From: an uncultured Clostridium sp.
Lineage (GTDB): Bacteria > Bacillota > Clostridia > TANB77 > CAG-508
DNA: 11,725 nucleotides
Direction: 5' to 3'
NCBI GenBank assembly: GCA_900556945.1
Contig: USQP01000007.1
Span: forward strand, 1 to 11,725
Shown here: piece by piece, positions 1 to 6,642 of the stretch
Layout: the number at the start of each line of letters is the position of its first letter
Position numbering within the stretch: position 1 is the stretch's first letter
The notes under the pieces: model-generated
Seen by the model: only the letters and a program-made list of their open reading frames with translations
Told to the model about the DNA's origin: nothing
Database searches by the model: none
Made by a program: the position numbers and the translations under genes

Positions 1-37
1 CGCGTCTCGTGGGCTCGGAGATGTGTATAAGAGACAG
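1..37. other. Untrimmed Illumina Nextera adapter at contig end
   Basis: Bases 4-37 match the Nextera Read 2 transposase adapter: GTCTCGTGGGCTCGG at 4-18 followed by the 19-bp Tn5 mosaic end AGATGTGTATAAGAGACAG at 19-37. The three bases before it (CGC) may be the end of the sample index. This is library DNA, not genome. Read in frame with the downstream gene it gives the well-known artefact peptide MCIRD, so any protein start placed at base 9 or 21 is false. Genomic sequence begins at base 38. Confidence 0.97.
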
Positions 38-38
38 A

Positions 39-521
39 TCGGATATAACGAATCAACAATTAAATGTAATTAAATATACAATAGCTGGAATTGTATTACT
101 TTCATTAATGATATGGATAGTAAGATATAAATTAACTGGATTATTAGGTTCAATATCTTATATTGGATTGGCATCTATTTTATTGCTATTAATTCGATAT
201 GCGAATGTTACATTATCAATACAAGGAATTTTAGGAATTGTTATCATACTGATATTAAATTATATGTTTATGAACAAACTATTATCTAAATTAAAGAAAG
301 AAAAATTAGACAAAGAGATGATGAAGCAAATGGTAAAAGAAACTTATAAAGAATTCTTTATAACAATCCTACCAATTGCTATTGCAGTAATAACATTCTG
401 CTTTGCAGGATGGGCTCCTATTAGTAGTTTAGGAATGGTAATGTTTTGGGGAATTGTATTAATCGCAATTTATAACTTTATAGTAACAAATAATTTATTA
501 AAAATAGAAACCAATGAATAG
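39..521 (+). CDS. secD: SecD, C-terminal membrane part (5'-truncated)
   Basis: This is the 3' end of a protein-export membrane gene cut by the contig end; the real reading frame enters from the left at base 39. SecD works with SecF at the SecYEG channel and helps pull translocated proteins out using the proton gradient. About 160 residues remain. They show a helix (about IAGIVLLSLMIWIV), a YKLTGLLGSISYIG stretch, a helix plus VTLSIQGILGIVIILILNY, a basic loop, and two last helices ending in WGIVLIAIYNFIVTNNLL. The order matches the SecD tail: the VTLSIQGILGI segment sits where SecD has LTLPGIAGI. The usual following DANV/FERI motif is not recognisable (LNYMFMNKLLSKL instead), so this is a divergent family member. 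secF follows 14 bases later, as in normal secD-secF operons. Assignment rests on topology, this partial motif match and the neighbour. Confidence 0.75.
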   Translation, partial: SDITNQQLNVIKYTIAGIVLLSLMIWIVRYKLTGLLGSISYIGLASILLLLIRYANVTLSIQGILGIVIILILNYMFMNKLLSKLKKEKLDKEMMKQMVKETYKEFFITILPIAIAVITFCFAGWAPISSLGMVMFWGIVLIAIYNFIVTNNLLKIETNE

Positions 522-535
522 GAGGTCATGATATC

Positions 536-1189
536 ATGAAAGAAATAACGAGAAAACAAAAAATAACCATGATTATTCTTGCCATTATTATAATAGCGGG
601 ATTAGGAATAACATTTACATTAGGATTTAACTTTGATTTAAGAATGCAAGAAACAAAAAAGGTAGAATTATATTTAGAAAATAGTTTTGAAATAGCGGAT
701 ATAAAAAATATAACCAATGAAGTGTTTCCAAATCAAGAAGTAATGATTCAAAAAGTAGAAGTATATGAAGATACAGTAAGTATTATAACAAAAGAGATAA
801 CAGAAGAACAAAAACAAACTTTAATCAATAAAATAAATGAAAAATATGGAATAGAATTAACAGCAGATAGCACAGAGATTGTGACGATTCCGCATACAAG
901 AGGAAGAGATTTATTAAAACCATATGTTATGACTTTTTCAATTGCAACAATTATAATTTTAGCATATATGATGATAAGATATAGAAAATTAGGAACGATC
1001 AAAACTTTATTAAAAGTACTATTTATTTCTGTTATTGCACAAGTTACGTTATTTAGTGTGATAGCTATCACAAGAATACCAATAGGAAGACTAACTATGC
1101 CAATGGTAATTATCGTATATTTATTTACATTATTAGGAATGACTACAAAACTAGAAAAACAATTAGCAAGCAAAAAAGAAGAAGAATAA
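536..1189 (+). CDS. secF: SecF-like export protein, short and divergent
   Basis: Likely SecF, partner of the SecD encoded just upstream; the pair supports protein export through SecYEG. The 217-residue product has an N-terminal helix (about 11-30), a LGFNFDL stretch where SecF carries its GxxxGIDF segment, an extracytoplasmic P1-like domain (about 35-115), a short PHTRGRDLLKP link matching the usual GP...G loop, and three more helices (about 127-147, 156-177, 183-202). It then ends in a charged tail. Typical SecF has about 300 residues and six helices, so the last two helices are absent, and the usual IGYSINDTVVIFDRI motif is replaced by YLFTLLGMTTKLEKQL. No frameshift is visible: the frame closes with TAA followed by a good terminator. 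Start ATG 536 follows AGGAGGT at 520-526 with nine bases of spacing. Family assignment is by position and layout, with moderate certainty. Confidence 0.65.
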   Translation: MKEITRKQKITMIILAIIIIAGLGITFTLGFNFDLRMQETKKVELYLENSFEIADIKNITNEVFPNQEVMIQKVEVYEDTVSIITKEITEEQKQTLINKINEKYGIELTADSTEIVTIPHTRGRDLLKPYVMTFSIATIIILAYMMIRYRKLGTIKTLLKVLFISVIAQVTLFSVIAITRIPIGRLTMPMVIIVYLFTLLGMTTKLEKQLASKKEEE

Positions 1190-1213
1190 ATATTTTATAA
1201 TTGTTTTATGAAC

Positions 1214-1255
1214 AGTGTGATTTCAAAAAATCGAAAATGAAATCACGCTATTTTT
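1214..1255 (+). terminator. Rho-independent terminator after secF
   Basis: An inverted repeat pairs AGTGTGATTTCA (1214-1225) with TGAAATCACGCT (1238-1249): 12 pairs, one of them a U-G wobble, with a 12-base loop, followed by ATTTTT at 1250-1255. It lies 24 bases after the secF stop and before the mutL promoter, so it separates the two transcripts. Confidence 0.85.
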
Positions 1256-1290
1256 ATGTAAAAAAATATCCAAAAAACTTTCGAAAAAAC

Positions 1291-1320
1291 TATACAAAAT
1301 AGAAAAACTAATGATATAAT
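1291..1320 (+). promoter_or_regulatory. SigA-type extended -10 promoter for mutL
   Basis: A perfect extended -10, TGATATAAT at 1312-1320, lies about 40 bases before the mutL start. A weak -35 (TATACA at 1291-1296, 18-base spacer) is present; strong extended -10 sites tolerate weak -35 boxes. Upstream is the secF terminator, so mutL and the genes after it probably start here. Confidence 0.75.
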
Positions 1321-1364
1321 AAAAAACAAAGAGACAAAAAAGAAAAAGCGGAGGATAAAATGAA

Positions 1365-3572
1365 ATGGGAAATATAGTTTTATTAGATGATTTAACTATT
1401 AATAAAATAGCAGCAGGAGAAGTGATTGAAAGGCCAGCATCCGTTATCAAAGAAATGGTAGAAAACTCAATTGATGCTGGAGCAACCAATATAACAGTAG
1501 AAATCAAAAATGGTGGAATTTCCTATATAAAAGTAACAGATAATGGAAAAGGAATTGCACAAGATGATTTAGAAATTGCATTTGAAAGACATGCTACTAG
1601 TAAAATAAGATCTGCTGAAGATTTAGATAGTGTAACATCTATGGGATTCAGAGGAGAGGCTTTAGCTAGTATTGCAGCAATTGCAAATGTAGAAATGATT
1701 TCAAAAACAGAGGAACAAGAAATAGGATATAGGGTGGTAGTAGAAGCTGGCAATGTTTTAGAAAAAGAAGAAACGGGATGTAGAACAGGAACGACTATTA
1801 CGGTAAGAAATTTATTTTTTAATACACCTGTTAGATATAAATTTTTAAAGAAAGATTATACAGAATCTGGATACATAGAAGATGTTATTACCAGAATCGC
1901 ATTAGTAAATCCTAATATTGCTATTCAATTAATCAATACAGGAAAAACAGTTATTCAAACGAATGGAAATGGTGATTTAAAAAGTGTTATTTATAGCATA
2001 TATGGTAAAGATGTTTCAAATGGAATTATGGAGGTTTCTTATCAATATGAAGATATTGCGATTTCAGGAGTAATAGGAAAGCCAGAGATTGCAAGATCAA
2101 ATCGTTCCAATCAATTATTTTTTGTCAATAAAAGATATATCAAAGATAAGACATTAACAGCAGCAACAGAACAAGCCTATAAAGGTTTAATTCCAATTGG
2201 AAAATTTGGATTTGTTGTATTAAATCTAGAAATGAATCCGGCTAAAGTTGATGTAAATGTACATCCAGCTAAATTAGAAGTTAGATTTCAAGAGGAAAAT
2301 AAAGTATTCCAGTCTATCTATCATGCTATAAAAGATACTTTATTGAAAGGGGAATTGGTAGCCAATACGGATAAAGGTAATGCCAAAAGTGAAAATACAA
2401 TTGAAAGAACACCGTTAAGCTTTGAAGAAAGATTAAAAAATATAAGAGAAGCAAAAAGAGAAAGTGAAAGTGGAGGACTATTTGCATTTAGAAAACAAAA
2501 TGAAAAACAAATAGAAAAATACACAGAAGAGGAGAGCAAGATAAAAACGAATATTTTAGAAGATATTTATGAAAATAAAAAAACAGAAAACCAAACAGAA
2601 GAGATACCAAAAGCATTGCAACAACAAACAAATGCAGTTGAAAAAATAGGAAATCCAATTGACACATCTGATGTTTTAGAGCAATTAAAACAAATGAAGA
2701 CAAAAATGGAAAATGAATTAGAAAAAGAAACTATAAAAACGGATGGAGTAAAAGATACAGAAACGGAATATAATCTTGAGAAGGATGATAAAGAAGAATT
2801 TAATCAAATTAAACAAAAAATGGAGGAATTAAATAATAATCCTCAAGTGGTATCACAAGATTTTAATGAAATGTATACCAAATTATTTGGAACAGCGCCA
2901 ATCATGGAACAAGAAGAGGAAGAAAAAAAGGATAACGCAGTAGACATTATAAAAGATAATATATCTGTTTTTGAAACGCAAGAAGAATTCCAAAAACCAG
3001 CATACAAATTCATAGGAATTGTATTCAAGACTTATATCATATTAGAAATAGATAAAGAAATGTATATTTTAGATCAACATGCTGCACATGAAAGAATTAT
3101 GTATGAAAAAGTGAAGAAAAACTATTATAGCGAAAAAACAAAGGATTCACAGATGTTATTACTACCAGATGTGATAACATTAACACATAAAGAAATGGAC
3201 ATAGCCAAAGAGAATATAAGTATGTTTGAACAAGCAGGGTTCAGCTTAGAAGAGTTTGGAGAAAATACCATAAAATTGACAGGTGTACCAACAGTTTGTG
3301 TTGATTTGGATACAAAAGAACTATTCTTGGAAACTTTAGATGAGATTAATACAGTAGCAAGAACGGCAAAACAAGAGAAAGAAGAAAAATTCATAGCAAC
3401 TGTTGCATGTAAAGCAGCAGTAAAAGCTAACATGGCACTAACAATAGAAGAAGTTGAAAAATTAATGGATCAATTATTAAAATTACCAAATCCATTTACA
3501 TGTCCACATGGACGACCAACCGCTATAAAAATGACAAAATACGACATTGAAAGAAAATTTGCGAGAAAATAA
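1365..3572 (+). CDS. mutL: DNA mismatch repair protein MutL
   Basis: MutL links mismatch recognition by MutS to strand removal. The 735-residue product has the GHKL ATPase domain at the N-terminus: KIAAGEVIERP (14-24), the catalytic KEMVENSIDAGA (29-40), DNGKGI (from 59), GFRGEAL, and the FFVNKR and DVNVHPAKLEVRF signatures. A long, acidic, repeat-free linker (about 335-535) follows. The C-terminal dimerisation domain carries the metal-binding endonuclease motif DQHAAHERIMYE (570-581), a later ACKAAVKA and CPHGRP (713-718). It is therefore a nicking MutL, as in bacteria that lack MutH; no mutS is in the window. GGAGG at 1350-1354 is ten bases before ATG 1365. Another ATG at 1360, closer to that site, is in another frame and gives only five codons. 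Translation reads into a short membrane-protein gene 16 bases downstream and then miaA. Confidence 0.97.
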   Translation: MGNIVLLDDLTINKIAAGEVIERPASVIKEMVENSIDAGATNITVEIKNGGISYIKVTDNGKGIAQDDLEIAFERHATSKIRSAEDLDSVTSMGFRGEALASIAAIANVEMISKTEEQEIGYRVVVEAGNVLEKEETGCRTGTTITVRNLFFNTPVRYKFLKKDYTESGYIEDVITRIALVNPNIAIQLINTGKTVIQTNGNGDLKSVIYSIYGKDVSNGIMEVSYQYEDIAISGVIGKPEIARSNRSNQLFFVNKRYIKDKTLTAATEQAYKGLIPIGKFGFVVLNLEMNPAKVDVNVHPAKLEVRFQEENKVFQSIYHAIKDTLLKGELVANTDKGNAKSENTIERTPLSFEERLKNIREAKRESESGGLFAFRKQNEKQIEKYTEEESKIKTNILEDIYENKKTENQTEEIPKALQQQTNAVEKIGNPIDTSDVLEQLKQMKTKMENELEKETIKTDGVKDTETEYNLEKDDKEEFNQIKQKMEELNNNPQVVSQDFNEMYTKLFGTAPIMEQEEEEKKDNAVDIIKDNISVFETQEEFQKPAYKFIGIVFKTYIILEIDKEMYILDQHAAHERIMYEKVKKNYYSEKTKDSQMLLLPDVITLTHKEMDIAKENISMFEQAGFSLEEFGENTIKLTGVPTVCVDLDTKELFLETLDEINTVARTAKQEKEEKFIATVACKAAVKANMALTIEEVEKLMDQLLKLPNPFTCPHGRPTAIKMTKYDIERKFARK

Positions 3573-3588
3573 TAAAGGGAGAATAGGA

Positions 3589-4023
3589 ATGGCACTTATT
3601 ATAGGGATAATAATAATAGCAATATATTTAGTATCAATTGCATGGACTTGGAATAATTTAGGTGGGATAGCAAAAACAAAGAAAATGTTAGTAATCGCGA
3701 TAGGAGTGCTAATAACCTGTATCATAACTTTAGTTATATTTTATATATCTAAGAATGGGATGAAATATGAAGAAATTATCATAGAAAAAAAGATTCGAAA
3801 TGTTTTAGTAGCAGTTTTTACAGGAGTGAATTCTATTGTTATACTACCTTATGTAGCAAAGCTGATGAACAAGATATATGAAGGAGAGATAGAACAAAAA
3901 GTTTTTTGGAAGAAAATGTTTATTATGATAGGAATATTTCTAATTTGTATACTTTTAGAATGTGGATATATGAAGGATATACAACAAGGAATATTAAAAA
4001 TCTCGCAAGGAAAGGTTTTTTAA
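3589..4023 (+). CDS. Small four-helix membrane protein, function unknown
   Basis: I do not recognise this family. The 144-residue product is mostly membrane: helices at about 2-23, 32-54, a less certain one at about 74-92, and about 106-125. Between them lie short basic and acidic loops (EEIIIEKKIRN; YEGEIEQKVFWKK), and the tail after the last helix is polar. I prefer the ATG at 3589 because AGGGAG (about 3576-3581) sits seven bases before it; an upstream in-frame TTG inside the mutL end has no such support. It lies between mutL and miaA, 16 bases after mutL, and its stop codon is followed at once by the miaA ATG in the same frame, so the three genes are surely co-transcribed. That context does not reveal its job. 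No catalytic motif is visible. Confidence 0.75.
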   Translation: MALIIGIIIIAIYLVSIAWTWNNLGGIAKTKKMLVIAIGVLITCIITLVIFYISKNGMKYEEIIIEKKIRNVLVAVFTGVNSIVILPYVAKLMNKIYEGEIEQKVFWKKMFIMIGIFLICILLECGYMKDIQQGILKISQGKVF

Positions 4024-5013
4024 ATGAATAACAATGATGGACAAGAAGTATTTCTAATTGGACAAAATGTCCAAAAGGAAACGTCCCCAACTGGACAAAA
4101 GGAAAAAGTAATTGTAATATGTGGTCCAACTGCATCTGGAAAGACAGCACTATCAATAGAATTAGCAAAAAAAGTTGACGGAGAGATTGTTTCTTGCGAT
4201 TCGATGCAAATCTATAAGGATATGAATATTGGAACAGCTAAACCGATGAAAGAAGAAATGCAAGGAATTCAACATTATCTGATTGATTTTGTGTCACCAG
4301 ATGAAAGATATAGTGTGGCAGATTACAAAAAGGATGCTAAAAAAGCAATAAAAGAAATATTACAAAAAGGAAAAACACCTATTATAGTTGGAGGAACAGG
4401 ATTATATATAGATAGTCTGATTTATGAAATAGAATATCAGAGCATAGAGTTTGATGAAAAATATAGAAATTATTTAGAGAAACAAGTAGATGAAAAAGGT
4501 TTAGAAGAATTATATGAACAAGCTAAAAAGATTGACCCTGAAGCAATCGAAAAGATAAGTAAAAATGACAAGAAAAGAATATTAAGAATATTGGAAATTT
4601 ATCATGCTACAGGAAAAAATAAAACAGAGCAAGAAAAAGAATCAAGAAAAAAAGAGGTAGAATATGATTATCAAGTCTATGCTTTAAATTGGGATAGAAA
4701 TAAACTCTATGAAAGAATTGATAAAAGAGTTGACATGATGATTGAGCAAGGTTTAATTGATGAAGTAAAAGAAATATATCAAAAATATAAAAGATTCCCA
4801 ACAGCGATGCAAGGACTTGGTTATAAAGAAGTAGTTGAATATTTAGATGGAAAAATAACGAAAGAAGAAATGATAGACAAAATAAAACAAGAAACTAGAA
4901 GATATGCTAAAAGACAATTAACATGGTTTAGAAAGAATAAACAGACAACATGGTTAGATGCACAAGATGAATTACAAAATAATATAAAAATTATTTTGGA
5001 GAAGATGGTTTAA
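4024..5013 (+). CDS. miaA: tRNA dimethylallyltransferase MiaA
   Basis: MiaA transfers a dimethylallyl group to N6 of A37 in tRNAs that read UNN codons, which steadies codon pairing. The 329-residue protein has the P-loop GPTASGKT (34-41), the conserved SCDSMQIYKDMNIGTAKP block with the catalytic aspartate (57-74), GIQHYLID (81-88), and GGTGLYI (123-129). It also has the tRNA-binding insert and the RRYAKRQLTWFR signature near the C-terminus. The first ~27 residues are not MiaA-like: family members usually begin a few residues before the IVICGPT strand. Here the extension is read from a repeat-like element (see 4037-4105), with GQ occurring three times. The start ATG directly follows the stop of the preceding gene, in the same frame, with GGAAAGG (4009-4015) eight bases upstream. 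No ATG, GTG or TTG lies between the extension and the core, so this start seems used. Confidence 0.95.
   Translation: MNNNDGQEVFLIGQNVQKETSPTGQKEKVIVICGPTASGKTALSIELAKKVDGEIVSCDSMQIYKDMNIGTAKPMKEEMQGIQHYLIDFVSPDERYSVADYKKDAKKAIKEILQKGKTPIIVGGTGLYIDSLIYEIEYQSIEFDEKYRNYLEKQVDEKGLEELYEQAKKIDPEAIEKISKNDKKRILRILEIYHATGKNKTEQEKESRKKEVEYDYQVYALNWDRNKLYERIDKRVDMMIEQGLIDEVKEIYQKYKRFPTAMQGLGYKEVVEYLDGKITKEEMIDKIKQETRRYAKRQLTWFRKNKQTTWLDAQDELQNNIKIILEKMV
4037..4105. repeat. REP-like palindromic element inside the miaA 5' end
   Basis: A perfect 7-bp inverted repeat with a 3-base loop, TTGGACA/TGTCCAA (4058-4074), is followed by two copies of CAAAAGGAAA (4072-4081 and 4096-4105) around ACGTCCCCAACTGGA. 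GGACAA occurs three times (4039, 4060, 4093). On the opposite strand this reads as TTGGGGACGTTTCC, then TTTTGGACA. From memory this resembles short GGGGACG-type repeats scattered in Clostridia and thought to be moved by REP-associated Y1 transposases; I could not search for copies. It codes for the non-family N-terminus of MiaA. Confidence 0.55.
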
Positions 5014-5025
5014 AAAATAACAATT

Positions 5026-5087
5026 TAGCAATGCCATATAACTGTCGTTGCTAGATCAAAGATTTGGATAACCGTTTATTTTCCAAA
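5026..5087. repeat. Two small inverted repeats in the miaA-HlyD spacer
   Basis: The 96-base spacer 5014-5109 holds two possible hairpins. TAGCAATG (5026-5033) pairs with CGTTGCTA (5046-5053), eight pairs with one wobble. TTTGGA (5063-5068) pairs with TCCAAA (5082-5087). CTAGAT occurs at 5051 and 5088. Neither hairpin has a T-tract, so they are not classical terminators, and I see no convincing promoter. They may be processing or leader structures, or chance. Confidence 0.35.
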
Positions 5088-5109
5088 CTAGATTTGTACC
5101 TGAGAAGGG

Positions 5110-6414
5110 ATGAGAGTTAAGTTGAAAAAACAAGAAAAAACAGAAGATGCTATAAAAAAAGTTAAAAACACTAAGAAAAACCATAAAAATAAGCATAAAA
5201 AGAGAATTATTTTAAGTGTTGCGTTGATACTGATTATCATTTATTTGATTTATATTATTTATCTCTTGATCAAACAGCCGACAGATGTATTTACGATAGA
5301 AGAGGGAAAGTTATATCAAGAAGAAACTAATATTGGATATGTTATCAGAAACGAAAAGGTAGTAAAAGGGCAAAATTACAAAAATGGAATGGAACCAATT
5401 GTAACAGAAGGGGAAAGGGCAGCCAATAATGAAAATATATTTCGATATTATAGTGTGAATGAAGAGGAATTAAAACAAAAAATAGCAGAGTTAGATACGA
5501 AAATTCAAGAGACAATGACAAGCGATAATAGTTTACTAACAGCAGATACAAAACTATTAGAAAATCAAATTGATGAAAAAATTGAAAATATTAGTGAAAT
5601 TACAGATGTGGCAAAACTAACGGAATACAAGAAAGAAATTGACAACTTGGTTTCCAAAAAAGCGAAAATGGCAGGTGAATCAAGTCCACAAGGTTCCTAT
5701 TTGCGACAATTAATTGAAGAAAGAAAAAAATATGAAAGTCAATTAAATTCAGGAGCTGAGTATGTAAAAGCACCAATGAGTGGATTAGTATCTTATAGGG
5801 TAGATGGATTAGAGGAAACATTAACACCAGATAATTTTGGAGCATTAAGTAAAGAATATTTAGAAAGTTTAGATTTGAAGACAGGGAAAATAGTGGCAAC
5901 AAATGAAGAATGTGGGAAAGTAATTGATAATTTTTCTTGTTATATCGCAACGATTACTTCATCAGATGAAGCAAAAAATGCAAAAGTAGAAGATAATGTT
6001 AAAGTAAGGTTGTCTAATAATGTGGAAGTACCAGCAGAAATCGTACATATTATTAAGGAAGAAGATGGAGACATTGTAATTATACTAAAATTAACGGAAC
6101 AAATAGAAGAATTAACAAACTATAGAAAAATAACTTTTGATTTAATTTGGTGGAGTGCTTCAGGATTAAAAGTGCCAAATCAAGCAATTGTAAAGATAGA
6201 TGAATTGAATTATGTGGTGAGAAATAGAGCAGGATATTTAAACAAAATTTTAGTAAAAGTTAAAAAACAAGGAGAAAAGTACTCGATTGTTGAAGCTTAT
6301 ACAAGTGAGGAATTAAGAGAATTAGGATTTACAGATAAAGAAATAGGATCCTATCGAAAGATTTCTCTTTATGATGAAGTATTAGTTAATCCAAATTTAG
6401 ATAAAATAGAATAA
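5110..6414 (+). CDS. HlyD-family membrane-anchored adaptor protein
   Basis: The 434-residue protein has a strongly basic cytoplasmic N-terminus (1-32), one membrane helix (about 33-53), and a large outside part. That part begins with a beta-rich segment (IEEGKLYQEETNIGYVIRNE). A coiled-coil region follows (about 113-215), and then YVKAPMSGLVSYRVDG (from 218), the second half of a lipoyl-like barrel-sandwich domain typical of HlyD/membrane-fusion proteins. The C-terminal part is again beta-rich. In Gram-negative cells such proteins bridge pumps across the envelope; here the likely role is an adaptor at the single membrane. No transporter gene is beside it; it stands just before sepF and divIVA, so an envelope or division role is possible but is inference. 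The start is uncertain: AGAAGGG (5103-5109) touches ATG 5110, while in-frame TTG 5122 is 12 bases away. Either choice changes only four residues. Confidence 0.7.
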   Translation: MRVKLKKQEKTEDAIKKVKNTKKNHKNKHKKRIILSVALILIIIYLIYIIYLLIKQPTDVFTIEEGKLYQEETNIGYVIRNEKVVKGQNYKNGMEPIVTEGERAANNENIFRYYSVNEEELKQKIAELDTKIQETMTSDNSLLTADTKLLENQIDEKIENISEITDVAKLTEYKKEIDNLVSKKAKMAGESSPQGSYLRQLIEERKKYESQLNSGAEYVKAPMSGLVSYRVDGLEETLTPDNFGALSKEYLESLDLKTGKIVATNEECGKVIDNFSCYIATITSSDEAKNAKVEDNVKVRLSNNVEVPAEIVHIIKEEDGDIVIILKLTEQIEELTNYRKITFDLIWWSASGLKVPNQAIVKIDELNYVVRNRAGYLNKILVKVKKQGEKYSIVEAYTSEELRELGFTDKEIGSYRKISLYDEVLVNPNLDKIE

Positions 6415-6430
6415 TTTATGTAATAAGTAA

Positions 6431-6499
6431 ACCGTTAACAACCTCAGCATAGTCGAATAACCATTTTTCTCTCAGATTAAATTATGGTTTCAGTACGGT
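6431..6499. repeat. Nested inverted repeats upstream of sepF
   Basis: The spacer 6415-6642 (228 bases) has no gene. Its first third holds nested inverted repeats: ACCGT (6431-6435) with ACGGT (6495-6499), and inside it AACCAT (6459-6464) with ATGGTT (6484-6489). There is no T-tract after either, so they are not an obvious terminator for the preceding gene. The short arms make a folded RNA only a possibility. The rest of the spacer holds the 11-bp repeats and the sepF promoter listed separately. Confidence 0.35.
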
Positions 6500-6517
6500 A
6501 AAAACAATTGAAGATGC

Positions 6518-6550
6518 AATATTACAAAAATATTACAAAAATATTAAAAA
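6518..6550. repeat. Three tandem 11-bp repeats upstream of the sepF promoter
   Basis: AATATTACAAA occurs at 6518-6528 and 6529-6539, with a third copy at 6540-6550 that differs by one base (AATATTAAAAA). The period is about one helical turn, so the A-tracts face the same side of the DNA. They end 22 bases before the -35 box. This could be an UP-like or curved DNA element or a protein-binding array; simple AT-rich slippage is the dull alternative. Confidence 0.6.
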
Positions 6551-6572
6551 TTAATAACATTCAAAAAAAATA

Positions 6573-6601
6573 TTGACAAGATAGCAAAAAAAGTAGATAC
6601 T
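6573..6601 (+). promoter_or_regulatory. SigA-type promoter for sepF-divIVA
   Basis: A perfect -35 TTGACA (6573-6578), a 17-base spacer and -10 GATACT (6596-6601, four of six consensus bases) lie about 40 bases before the sepF start. They separate the division genes from the HlyD-like gene. Confidence 0.75.
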
Positions 6602-6642
6602 TAGAAATATAAAACAAAGGAAGTAAATTAGGAGGTTTTTTT

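Noticed and set aside
9..38. GTG start for a 170-residue protein beginning with MCIRD-like sequence
   Set aside because: These codons are adapter sequence; the gene is truncated at the contig end and has no visible start.
526..1507. Open frames of 60-140 codons on the - strand opposite secF and the mutL start
   Set aside because: They mirror genes with clear family motifs, have no ribosome binding sites, and their hydrophobic composition follows from reading AT-rich coding DNA backwards.
3547..3588. Upstream TTG start extending the small membrane protein into mutL
   Set aside because: AGGGAG is well placed for ATG 3589 and the extension would be read from mutL codons; no signal supports it.
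3483..3725. - strand frame of 80 codons over the mutL-membrane-protein junction
   Set aside because: Antisense to the conserved mutL CPHGRP end and the downstream gene; no supporting start signals.
6519..6550. CRISPR-like array from regular repeats
   Set aside because: The units are contiguous 11-mers without spacers and without cas genes nearby.
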